Of a stretch of 28,978 nucleotides of DNA, positions 15,771 through 22,277 are shown in pieces. How positions within the stretch are numbered: the first letter of the stretch is position 1; the number at the start of each line of letters is the position of its first letter. The stretch lies in NCBI GenBank assembly GCA_900551895.1, contig URXX01000016.1, forward strand, positions 1 through 28,978, given 5' to 3'. The notes beneath the pieces are model-generated. The model saw nothing but the letters and a program-made list of their open reading frames with translations. It was not told where the DNA came from and did no database searches. Both the position numbers and the translations under genes were made by a program. The stretch comes from an uncultured Lachnospiraceae bacterium. Lineage in GTDB: Bacteria; Bacillota; Clostridia; Lachnospirales; Lachnospiraceae.

Positions 15771-16347
15771 GATTTTTTATGTTATGGGGAAAAGTTCCTC
15801 CGGAAAAGATACAATTTTTAAAAGACTGGAGAAATGTTTACCGGAATTAAAGACAATCGTTTTATATACGACACGTCCGATTCGAGAAGGAGAAAAAGAC
15901 GGCGTAGAATATTATTTTGTCGGGGAAAAGGAACTGGAAACATTTCAGCGTGAGGGCAAAATCATTGAATTGCGTTCATATGATACAGTACACGGAAAAT
16001 GGAATTACTTTACGGCGGCAGATGACCAAATTCAATTAACCGAAAATAGTTATCTCGTTATAGGCACGTTAGTTTCCTATGAAAAGATGAAAGAGTATTT
16101 TGGGGAAGAAAATATTGTGCCTGTTTATATAGAGGTGGAGGACGGAGAGCGTCTGGCGAGGGCGTTGGAACGTGAACGGAGACAGGAAAAACCTAAATAT
16201 GCGGAACTTTGCAGAAGATTTTTGGCTGATGCGGAAGATTTTTCTGAGGAAAACTTGCAAAAACAGGGGATAACCAAAAGATTTTATAATGAAAATGCGG
16301 AAACATGTTCAGATGAAATTGTACTATATATTAGAGAAAAACTATGA
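15763..16347 (+). CDS. Guanylate kinase-like protein in the tmk position
   Basis: This 194-residue P-loop nucleoside-monophosphate kinase-like protein has a phosphate-binding loop GKSSSGKDT (9-17) and a GMP-binding-like segment TTRPIREGEKDGVEYYF (36-52). It has an equivalent of the GMP-contacting Glu in IIELRSY (Glu69) and a lid region with several Arg (LARALERERR). These match guanylate kinase, but the usual GNYYGT segment is replaced by HGKWNYFT, so substrate or activity may have shifted. In B. subtilis the corresponding slot between yaaO and holB contains thymidylate kinase. ATG 15763 overlaps the previous stop (ATGGGTAA). A dedicated housekeeping gmk would be expected elsewhere in the genome. 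Confidence 0.75.
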   Translation: MGKIFYVMGKSSSGKDTIFKRLEKCLPELKTIVLYTTRPIREGEKDGVEYYFVGEKELETFQREGKIIELRSYDTVHGKWNYFTAADDQIQLTENSYLVIGTLVSYEKMKEYFGEENIVPVYIEVEDGERLARALERERRQEKPKYAELCRRFLADAEDFSEENLQKQGITKRFYNENAETCSDEIVLYIREKL

Positions 16348-16368
16348 TATACTAAACGTATATAGTTT
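16339..16368 (+). other. Small hairpin over the stop codon of the kinase gene
   Basis: AAACTAT (16339-16345) pairs with ATAGTTT (16362-16368), with further ATAC/GTAT pairing inside. It spans the stop codon and ends just before the AGGAAAGG upstream of holB. It may separate the two messages or tune holB translation, or it may be fortuitous. Confidence 0.3.
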
Positions 16369-16389
16369 CAGGAAAGGAATGGTGGTAAC

Positions 16390-17379
16390 ATGAAAGGCTT
16401 CAAAGATGTAATCGGACACAATGATATTATTGAATATATTCAGAATGCAGTATCGCAGGATAAAGTGTCGCACGCATATATTTTGAACGGAGAAAGAGGT
16501 TCGGGAAAAAAGATGCTGGCAGATTTATTTGCCATGACATTACAGTGTGAAGAACATACACCGAGTCCATGTGGCGAGTGCCATTCCTGCAAACAGGCTA
16601 AGAGCGGAAATCATCCTGATATTATTCATGTAAAACATGAGAAACCGAATACAATCAGCGTTGACGATATTCGTACACAGGTAAACAATGATATTGTGAT
16701 TAAGCCATACAGCAGTCCGCATAAGATTTATATTATTCCGGAGGCAGATTTACTTTCCGTGCAGGCGCAGAATGCCCTTTTAAAGACGATTGAAGAGCCG
16801 CCGGCATATGCGGTTATTTTTCTTCTGACAGAAAATGCAGAGAGTTTACTCCCGACCATTATGTCAAGATGCGTTATGCTTAAACTGAGAAATATTAAGA
16901 CGACACTGATTAAAAAGTATCTTATGGAGCAGATGCAGATTCCTGATTATCAGGCAGATATTTGTGCCGCATTTGCACAGGGAAATATGGGGCGTGCCAT
17001 TATGCTTGCATCTTCCGAGTATTTTAATGAGATTAAGGAAGAAGCGCTGCAGTTGTTAAGGCATATTAACGAAATGGAAATTTCCGAGATTGTAAGCGCC
17101 ATTAAGAAGATAGGAACATATAAATTAAGTGTCAATGATTATTTGGACATTATTATGATTTGGTACAGAGATGTACTTATTTATAAGGCGACAAAAGATG
17201 TGAACGGCATCGTGTTTGCCGATCAGTTAAAGTATATAAAAGACAGGGCAAATAAAAGTTCTTATGAGGGAATTGAGATTATTTTAGACAGTCTTGAAAA
17301 GGCGAAAGCGCGATTAAAGGCAAACGTTAATTTTGATTTGGTTATGGAACTGTTATTGCTGACAATAAAGGAGAACTAG
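16390..17379 (+). CDS. holB: DNA polymerase III subunit delta'
   Basis: This is the clamp-loader subunit of the replicative polymerase, 329 residues. It is an AAA+ fold with P-loop-like GERGSGKK (34-41) whose final residue deviates from Ser/Thr, as is common in non-hydrolysing delta'. The zinc-binding cysteines are at about 53, 61, 64 and 67 (CGECHSC), followed by the TISVDDIR motif, LLKTIEEPP and the SRC motif in IMSRCVMLKLR. The position before ricT is the standard Bacillota order. GGTGG and AGGAAAGG precede ATG 16390. Confidence 0.93.
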   Translation: MKGFKDVIGHNDIIEYIQNAVSQDKVSHAYILNGERGSGKKMLADLFAMTLQCEEHTPSPCGECHSCKQAKSGNHPDIIHVKHEKPNTISVDDIRTQVNNDIVIKPYSSPHKIYIIPEADLLSVQAQNALLKTIEEPPAYAVIFLLTENAESLLPTIMSRCVMLKLRNIKTTLIKKYLMEQMQIPDYQADICAAFAQGNMGRAIMLASSEYFNEIKEEALQLLRHINEMEISEIVSAIKKIGTYKLSVNDYLDIIMIWYRDVLIYKATKDVNGIVFADQLKYIKDRANKSSYEGIEIILDSLEKAKARLKANVNFDLVMELLLLTIKEN

Positions 17380-17381
17380 GA

Positions 17382-18293
17382 ATGACAAAAGTGATTGGTG
17401 TGAGATTTCGCACGGCAGGTAAAATATATTTCTTTTCGCCGGCAAAACTGAATATCCAAAAAGGCGATAAAGTAATTGTAGAAACGGCGAGAGGTATTGA
17501 ATTCGGAAGTGTAGTGACAAATCCGAAAGAAGTGGAGGATGATGAGATTACACAGCCATTGAAATCTGTAATCAGAGTTGCCACAGAGGAAGATAAACGG
17601 ATAGAGGAGAGAAATAAGGAGAAGGAGAAAGAAGCCTTTGAAATCTGTTTGGAAAAAATTCGCAAGCACGGTTTAGAAATGAAATTGATTGATGCGGAAT
17701 ATACATTTGACAATAATAAAGTATTGTTTTATTTTACGGCGGACGGAAGAATTGACTTTAGGGAACTGGTAAAAGATTTGGCTGCAGTTTTCCGCACAAG
17801 AATTGAACTTCGTCAGATTGGTGTCCGTGACGAAACGAAAATTCGCGGAGGGATCGGAATTTGCGGAAGACCGCTCTGCTGTCACACATATTTGTCAGAG
17901 TTCGCTCCGGTGTCCATTAAAATGGCGAAAGAGCAGAATTTATCTTTGAACCCGACTAAAATTTCAGGGGTTTGCGGAAGATTGATGTGCTGTCTGACAA
18001 ACGAAGAAGAAACTTATGAGTATCTGAACAGCCGTCTTCCGGCGATTGGCGATATGGTTACGACAGCGGACGGACTTCGCGGGGAAGTGCAGAATTTAAG
18101 CGTACTTCGTCAGTTAGTGAAAGTAATCGTTACTTTGGATAATGACGAGAAGGAAATCCGTGAATATAAAGTGAGCGAATTGAAATTTAAACCGAGACGT
18201 AAGAAAACAGACGTAAGACTTTCTAAAGAGGAAATGCGTGAACTTGCCGCCTTGGAAAAAGGAGAGGGAGCGTCGAAGTTAGATGGAGAATAA
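17382..18293 (+). CDS. ricT: PSP1-domain iron-sulfur protein RicT (YaaT)
   Basis: This 303-residue PSP1-domain protein is the homologue of B. subtilis YaaT/RicT. There it joins RicA and RicF in a complex that carries [4Fe-4S] clusters, stimulates Y-complex action on RNase Y and affects sporulation and competence. The twin cysteine motifs CGRPLCC (161-167) and CGRLMCC (198-204) are intact. A charged tail ends the protein. It begins two bases after holB, with AAGGAGA upstream, and overlaps the methyltransferase gene by 11 bases. Roles beyond those known in B. subtilis cannot be inferred. Confidence 0.93.
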   Translation: MTKVIGVRFRTAGKIYFFSPAKLNIQKGDKVIVETARGIEFGSVVTNPKEVEDDEITQPLKSVIRVATEEDKRIEERNKEKEKEAFEICLEKIRKHGLEMKLIDAEYTFDNNKVLFYFTADGRIDFRELVKDLAAVFRTRIELRQIGVRDETKIRGGIGICGRPLCCHTYLSEFAPVSIKMAKEQNLSLNPTKISGVCGRLMCCLTNEEETYEYLNSRLPAIGDMVTTADGLRGEVQNLSVLRQLVKVIVTLDNDEKEIREYKVSELKFKPRRKKTDVRLSKEEMRELAALEKGEGASKLDGE

Positions 18294-19023
18294 TTTGAAG
18301 CCGGAAGAACGGTTAGATGATTTACAGGTCAAAGGGTATCAGATTATTCAAAACCCGAACAAATTTTGTTTTGGAATGGACGCGGTATTGTTGTCCAACT
18401 TTGCAAAGGTAAAAAAGGGAGAGAAAGTACTTGATATAGGAACAGGTACGGGGATTATCCCGATTTTACTGGAGGCAAAGACGGACGGAGACCATTTTAC
18501 GGGACTTGAAATACAGGAAGAAAGTGCCGATATGGCGAGAAGAAGCGTTGCGTACAATCATTTGGAAAACAAAATAGATATTGTGACGGGAGATGTAAAA
18601 GAGGCAGTAAACCTGTTTGGTTCTGTCTTTTTTGACGTCATTACAACAAATCCGCCATATATGATAGGGGCTCACGGGTTACAGAATAAAGACAGTGCGA
18701 AAGCGATAGCAAGGCATGAAGTTTTGTGCGACTTAGACGATATTTTGCGGACAAGTGCTAAGTTATTGCGTCCCGGCGGGAGATTTTATATGGTGCATCG
18801 CCCTTTCAGACTGGCAGAAATTTTATCGAAAATGTGTGCCTACAAAATTGAACCAAAACGTATGCGTTTAGTACATCCGTATGTGGATAAAGAGCCGAAT
18901 ATGGTTTTGATTGAGGGCAGCAGGGGAGGAAATTCGCGAATGACGGTAGAGCCTCCTTTAATTGTGTACAGAGAGAAAAATGTATATTCGGAGGAGTTAC
19001 TGGGAGAATACGGGTTAAAGTAA
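18283..19023 (+). CDS. trmN6: tRNA1(Val) adenine-N6 methyltransferase (TrmN6/YabB family)
   Basis: This Rossmann-fold SAM-dependent methyltransferase has 246 residues, with motif I VLDIGTGTGIIP (49-60) and the catalytic NPPY (123-126) that marks N6-adenine or N5-glutamine methyltransferases. The N-terminal LDDLQVKGYQIIQNPNKFCF (11-30) is typical of the YabB/TrmN6 family, which modifies A37 of tRNA1(Val) in E. coli. Conservation of that target in Clostridia is inferred. The ATG overlaps the end of ricT by 11 bases. Confidence 0.88.
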   Translation: MENNLKPEERLDDLQVKGYQIIQNPNKFCFGMDAVLLSNFAKVKKGEKVLDIGTGTGIIPILLEAKTDGDHFTGLEIQEESADMARRSVAYNHLENKIDIVTGDVKEAVNLFGSVFFDVITTNPPYMIGAHGLQNKDSAKAIARHEVLCDLDDILRTSAKLLRPGGRFYMVHRPFRLAEILSKMCAYKIEPKRMRLVHPYVDKEPNMVLIEGSRGGNSRMTVEPPLIVYREKNVYSEELLGEYGLK

Positions 19024-19034
19024 AGGAGAAAAAC

Positions 19035-19871
19035 ATGGCAGGAAAACTATATCTGTGTGCAACGCCGATTGGAAATTTGGAAGATATGACATATAGAGTT
19101 ATACGGACTTTGCAGGAAGTAGATTTAATCGCTGCTGAAGATACGAGAAACAGTATTAAACTGTTAAATCATTTTGAAATTAAAACACCGATGACGAGTT
19201 ACCACGAGTACAATAAGATTGAAAAAGGAAAAAAACTGGTGGAAAAATTGCTGGCGGGAGTGAACGTTGCATTAATCACAGATGCCGGAACGCCGGGCAT
19301 ATCCGATCCGGGAGAAGAACTGGTGAAAATGTGTTATGAGGCAGGAATTGAAGTTACTTCTCTTCCGGGGGCAGCAGCCTGTATTACAGCCCTTACTTTG
19401 TCAGGTTTATCTACGAGAAGATTTGCATTTGAAGCGTTTCTTCCTACGGACAAAAAGGAAAAGCAGGAAGTATTAAAAGAACTGGAGAACGAAACAAGAA
19501 CAATGATTTTGTACGAAGCGCCTCATCGTCTGCTTAAAACATTGAAAGAACTATATACTGTGGTAGGAAATAGGAAAATTACCGTTTGCCGTGAATTGAC
19601 AAAGAGGCATGAAACTGCCTTTGCCACAACATTGGAGGAGGCGATTTCTTACTACGAAAATAATGGGCCGAAAGGTGAATGTGTTCTCGTTTTGGAGGGA
19701 AAGAGCCGTATGGAAATACGGGAGGAAGAAATTTCCCGTTGGGAAGAAATGAGTGTGGAAGAACATATGGAATACTATCTGTCGCAGGGCATTGAAAAGA
19801 AAGAAGCGATGAAACGGGTAGCCAAAGACAGAGGAGTAGGAAAAAGAGATATTTATCAGGCTTTATTATAG
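19035..19871 (+). CDS. rsmI: 16S rRNA 2'-O-ribose C1402 methyltransferase
   Basis: This 278-residue tetrapyrrole-methylase-fold protein matches RsmI along its length. Family markers are LYLCATPIGNLEDMTYR near the N-terminus, LIAAEDTRNS, ALITDAGTPGISDPG, a SLPGAAACITAL segment and FLPTDKKEKQ. It methylates the ribose of C1402 in the decoding centre of 16S rRNA using SAM. It follows the trmN6 gene by 11 bases with AAAGGAG and closes the conserved cluster. Confidence 0.94.
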   Translation: MAGKLYLCATPIGNLEDMTYRVIRTLQEVDLIAAEDTRNSIKLLNHFEIKTPMTSYHEYNKIEKGKKLVEKLLAGVNVALITDAGTPGISDPGEELVKMCYEAGIEVTSLPGAAACITALTLSGLSTRRFAFEAFLPTDKKEKQEVLKELENETRTMILYEAPHRLLKTLKELYTVVGNRKITVCRELTKRHETAFATTLEEAISYYENNGPKGECVLVLEGKSRMEIREEEISRWEEMSVEEHMEYYLSQGIEKKEAMKRVAKDRGVGKRDIYQALL

Positions 19872-19900
19872 TAGACAGACTGATGAAAGTGTGATATGGT
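19872..19900 (+). promoter_or_regulatory. Candidate promoter of the small membrane protein gene
   Basis: TAGACA (19872-19877) and TATGGT (19895-19900) are spaced 17 bp apart. The -10 is weak. No terminator separates rsmI from this gene, so read-through is also likely. Confidence 0.4.
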
Positions 19901-19934
19901 ATCGTACATAAATTATTGGGAGGAAGGAATTACT

Positions 19935-20309
19935 ATGTTAGGGAACTTAACAGAGTTACTCACAACAGGATTAGGGTTGATTTTATCTTTAATCATGATT
20001 TTATTAACTCTTATTGCATCATGGAAACTATTTGAGAAAGCAGGGCTTCCGGGGTGGAAAGGTCTTATTCCGATTTACAATACGTACTGCCTGTATCAAA
20101 TGGCTTTTGGAAAAGGAAAAGGCTGGTACATTATCTGTCTTCTTGTTCCGTGTGTAAATGCGATTTTATCTATTGTTTACAGTGTAAAATTAGCAAAAGT
20201 ATTTAACAAAGGAATCGGATATGCACTTGGATTAATGCTATTAAATCCGTTGTTTATGATGATTTTGGCATTCGGCGATGCAGAGTATGTTGGAGAGCCA
20301 TTGTACTAA
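19935..20309 (+). CDS. Small multi-pass membrane protein, DUF5684-like
   Basis: This 124-residue protein has about three or four hydrophobic stretches (roughly 10-35, 62-84, 93-116). The segment FEKAGLPGWKGLIPIYNTYCLYQMAFGK is strongly reminiscent of DUF5684-type proteins, in which this short loop links two helices. Function is unknown; homologues are often annotated as putative signal peptidase-associated membrane proteins without evidence. ATG 19935 follows GGGAGGAAGG (19918-19927); the longer frame from 19896 lacks a binding site. A strong terminator follows. Confidence 0.75.
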   Translation: MLGNLTELLTTGLGLILSLIMILLTLIASWKLFEKAGLPGWKGLIPIYNTYCLYQMAFGKGKGWYIICLLVPCVNAILSIVYSVKLAKVFNKGIGYALGLMLLNPLFMMILAFGDAEYVGEPLY

Positions 20310-20343
20310 TTCGTCAATTTGTATATTTTATTGAAAAAAAATT

Positions 20344-20378
20344 GTTCAACTTGGAAGTAGACCAAGTTGAACTTTTTT
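20344..20378 (+). terminator. Intrinsic terminator after the DUF5684-like gene
   Basis: Perfect 11-bp arms GTTCAACTTGG (20344-20354) and CCAAGTTGAAC (20362-20372), a 7-base loop and six T residues. A-rich sequence before the stem would also let it work in reverse. Confidence 0.92.
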
Positions 20379-20429
20379 AATATACTTGTTAAAGAGAAAA
20401 CGATTAGTAATTTTGGGAGGAAAGATATA

Positions 20430-21542
20430 ATGGCAAGTTTATCACTTAAGAACATTAACAAAGTATATCCAAATGGATTTGTAGCAGTAAAAGATTTTAA
20501 TCTTGAAATTGAAGATAAAGAATTTATCATTTTCGTAGGACCTTCAGGTTGTGGAAAATCTACAACACTTCGTATGATTGCAGGTCTTGAAGATATTTCT
20601 TCGGGAGAATTGAGAATCGGAGATAAATTGGTAAACGACGTAGAACCAAAAGACAGAGATATTGCGATGGTATTCCAGAACTATGCATTATACCCACATA
20701 TGACAGTATATGATAATATGGCATTTGGTTTGAAATTAAGAAAAGTACCAAAAGAAGAAATCGATAAAATGGTTCGTGAAGCGGCAAAAATTCTTGATTT
20801 GGAAGCATTGTTAGACCGTAAACCAAAAGCGTTATCAGGTGGACAAAGACAGCGTGTTGCTATGGGACGTGCTATCGTTCGTAATCCGAAAGTATTCCTT
20901 ATGGACGAACCTTTATCAAACCTTGATGCAAAACTTAGAGGACAGATGCGTATCGAAATTTCTAAATTGCATCAGAGATTAGGTACAACAATTATCTACG
21001 TTACTCATGATCAGACAGAAGCGATGACATTGGGAACAAGAATCGTTGTTATGAACGCCGGAGTTGTACAGCAGGTAGATACACCACAAGTATTATATGA
21101 TACACCATGTAACTTATTCGTTGCAGGATTTATCGGTTCACCACAGATGAACTTTGTAGATGCAGTATGTAAAATAAACGGAAATAAAGTTGCTCTTCAG
21201 GCAGGACCTGCTTCTATTGAATTACCGCCTGCAAAAGCAAAGAAACTTATCGAAGGTGGATATGACGGAAAGACAGTTGTACTTGGTATCCGTCCTGAAG
21301 ATATTCACGATGAGCAGATGTTTATCGAATCTTCACCAAATACAGTAATTGAAGCAACAATTCGTGTATACGAAATGTTAGGTGCGGAAGTTTACTTACA
21401 CTTCGATTATGAAAATGCATCTATGACAGCGAGAGTAAATCCTAGAACAACAGCAAGAACAGGCGATACAGTTAAATTCGCTCTTGATGCAGAAAAAATT
21501 CATGTATTTGATAAAGAAACAGAAAGAACAATTACGAACTAA
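20430..21542 (+). CDS. ugpC: Sugar ABC transporter ATPase, MsmX/UgpC/MalK type, standalone
   Basis: This 370-residue ATPase of the CUT1 sugar-importer family has Walker A GPSGCGKS (37-44), Q-loop VFQNYALYPHMTV, signature LSGGQRQR (135-142), Walker B FLMDEPLSNLDAKLR, the switch VTHDQTEAM and a C-terminal TOBE/regulatory domain from about 240. No permease or sugar-binding gene is nearby and terminators stand on both sides. That fits the shared multitask ATPases (MsmX in B. subtilis, MsmK in streptococci) that energise many sugar transporters. Codons look biased to a highly expressed set (many CGT, ATC, TTC), unlike the opp operon. ATG 20430 has GGGAGG nine bases upstream; the longer frame from 20367 begins inside the preceding terminator. 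Confidence 0.92.
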   Translation: MASLSLKNINKVYPNGFVAVKDFNLEIEDKEFIIFVGPSGCGKSTTLRMIAGLEDISSGELRIGDKLVNDVEPKDRDIAMVFQNYALYPHMTVYDNMAFGLKLRKVPKEEIDKMVREAAKILDLEALLDRKPKALSGGQRQRVAMGRAIVRNPKVFLMDEPLSNLDAKLRGQMRIEISKLHQRLGTTIIYVTHDQTEAMTLGTRIVVMNAGVVQQVDTPQVLYDTPCNLFVAGFIGSPQMNFVDAVCKINGNKVALQAGPASIELPPAKAKKLIEGGYDGKTVVLGIRPEDIHDEQMFIESSPNTVIEATIRVYEMLGAEVYLHFDYENASMTARVNPRTTARTGDTVKFALDAEKIHVFDKETERTITN

Positions 21543-21556
21543 TTGTGGTTAGGAAG

Positions 21557-21589
21557 AAAATAAGAGTCTATGATTAGGCTCTTATTTTT
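21557..21589 (+). terminator. Intrinsic terminator after the MsmX-type gene
   Basis: AAAATAAGAG (21557-21566) pairs with CTCTTATTTT (21579-21588), extended inward by T-G and C-G pairs, and ends in a T-run. It can work in both directions. Confidence 0.85.
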
Positions 21590-21628
21590 ATGGGAATAAT
21601 ATATATGATGTAAAATGATGACAAATGA

Positions 21629-21657
21629 TTGACAACACTTTACAAGAAGCGTATCAT
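21629..21657 (+). promoter_or_regulatory. Promoter of the antitoxin gene
   Basis: A consensus TTGACA (21629-21634), 17 bp, then TATCAT (21652-21657). The antitoxin ATG is at 21681, giving a very short leader. Confidence 0.75.
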
Positions 21658-21680
21658 AATAAATGAAAGGAAGTGATGTT

Positions 21681-21944
21681 ATGGCACAGGCAATGGTGAA
21701 CTTTCGTATGGACGAGGAATTAAAAAAGGATATGGAAAAAACTTGTAAAGATATGGGACTTACATTGACCTCTGCATTTACTATTTTTGCTAAAAAAGTT
21801 ACGCAAGAGCAGAGAATACCTTTTGAAATTGTTGCTGATCCATTTTATAGTAGAGAGAATATAGAAGAATTGGAAAGACGTGTTTCAGAAATAAAAAGTG
21901 GGAAAAGCGTTTTAAAAGAGCATGATTTAATAGAGGTAGATTGA
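21681..21944 (+). CDS. relB: RelB/DinJ family antitoxin (orphan)
   Basis: This 87-residue protein has a ribbon-helix-helix start (AQAMVNFRMDEELKKDMEKT) followed by the RelB/DinJ consensus GLTLTSAFTIFAKKVTQEQRIPFEI. The acidic C-terminal part (EELERRVSEIKSGKSVLKEH) would wrap the toxin. It should bind its own promoter and neutralise a RelE/YoeB-type ribonuclease. ATG 21681 follows AGGAAG; an ATG at 21663 overlaps that site and is less likely. The TGA overlaps the ATG of what was the toxin gene, but that gene is deleted down to its last codons. Its role now may be only regulatory or as an antidote to related toxins. Confidence 0.88.
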   Translation: MAQAMVNFRMDEELKKDMEKTCKDMGLTLTSAFTIFAKKVTQEQRIPFEIVADPFYSRENIEELERRVSEIKSGKSVLKEHDLIEVD

Positions 21945-22026
21945 TGAAAAAAATCGAATTGTATTTCGCATAGCAGGTGAATATTTGGAAATAATTCAAT
22001 GTGGTTCACATTATGGGGATAAATAA
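21943..22026 (+). pseudogene. C-terminal remnant of a Txe/YoeB-type toxin
   Basis: Read from 21943, 27 codons plus TAA give a peptide starting DEKNRIVFRIAGEYLEIIQC and ending GSHYGDK. This matches the C-terminal beta-strands and terminal His-Tyr typical of YoeB/Txe toxins, which are about 85-90 residues long. The usual overlapping start (TGATGAAAAAAAT, ATG at 21944) is also present but in another frame: it reads MKKIELYFA and stops. The same bases GATGAAAAAAAT thus serve as both gene start and internal DEKN codons, as expected if a deletion between two such copies removed the middle of the toxin. No functional toxin remains. Confidence 0.75.
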
Positions 22027-22048
22027 TTCAGCATAGAATATTCCTGAT

Positions 22049-22090
22049 ATATAAACTTAGGGTTGACAGAAACTATAAAAAAGTTTATAT
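22049..22090. repeat. 10-bp inverted repeat over the ATPase promoter
   Basis: ATATAAACTT (22049-22058) and AAGTTTATAT (22081-22090) are perfect inverted arms 22 bp apart. They enclose the -35 and the right arm covers most of the -10. A repressor site in addition to the riboswitch is possible. Confidence 0.4.
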
Positions 22091-22091
22091 T
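22063..22091 (+). promoter_or_regulatory. Promoter of the riboswitch-ATPase transcript
   Basis: TTGACA (22063-22068), 17 bp, TATATT (22086-22091). The predicted start near 22098 coincides with the start of the riboswitch. Confidence 0.8.
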
Positions 22092-22099
22092 AAACACTA

Positions 22100-22180
22100 A
22101 TAAAAGGGAGTAACTAACGTTTTAAACGTGTGCGATGTCGTCAGTACGATGAGCAATCATCCGTATCGTAATGAAATAGT
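22100..22180 (+). promoter_or_regulatory. yybP-ykoY family (Mn2+) riboswitch aptamer
   Basis: The leader carries the family's conserved pieces: AAAAGGGAGTAAC (22102-22114) and TGTCGTCAGTACGATGAGC (22136-22154), followed by a TACGAT/ATCGTA stem (22145-22150 with 22165-22170). Members of this family sense Mn2+ and control Mn exporters, P-type ATPases and TerC-like proteins. It sits between a good promoter and a terminator directly ahead of a P-type ATPase, the expected arrangement. Identification is by eye, not by covariance model. Confidence 0.8.
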
Positions 22181-22225
22181 GAGACTTTTATTGCATTATT
22201 AACGTGCAATGAAGGTCTCTTTTTT
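22181..22225 (+). terminator. Riboswitch expression platform terminator
   Basis: GAGACTTTTATTGCA (22181-22195) pairs over 15 bp, with two G-U pairs, with TGCAATGAAGGTCTC (22205-22219), followed by six T residues. It ends the leader about 50 bases before the ATPase start. Mn2+ binding to the aptamer is expected to prevent its formation. Confidence 0.85.
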
Positions 22226-22277
22226 ATTGCAAAAAATGGGTATACTAAACATAGCACGGGAAATTGGAGGAAAGCAT

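Noticed and set aside
16318..16350. Internal promoter before holB (TTGTAC with TATGAT, 18 bp)
   Set aside because: The -35 matches only three consensus positions and the region is AT-rich by nature; not strong enough to list.
21944..21973. Short frame MKKIELYFA after the antitoxin as a peptide gene
   Set aside because: It is the old toxin start running out of frame at the deletion junction and stops after nine codons.
22119..22126. ACGTTTTA-like string in the riboswitch as another LacI operator
   Set aside because: It lies inside the aptamer where RNA structure explains it, lacks the perfect AAACGTTT palindrome and is far from the peptide operon.
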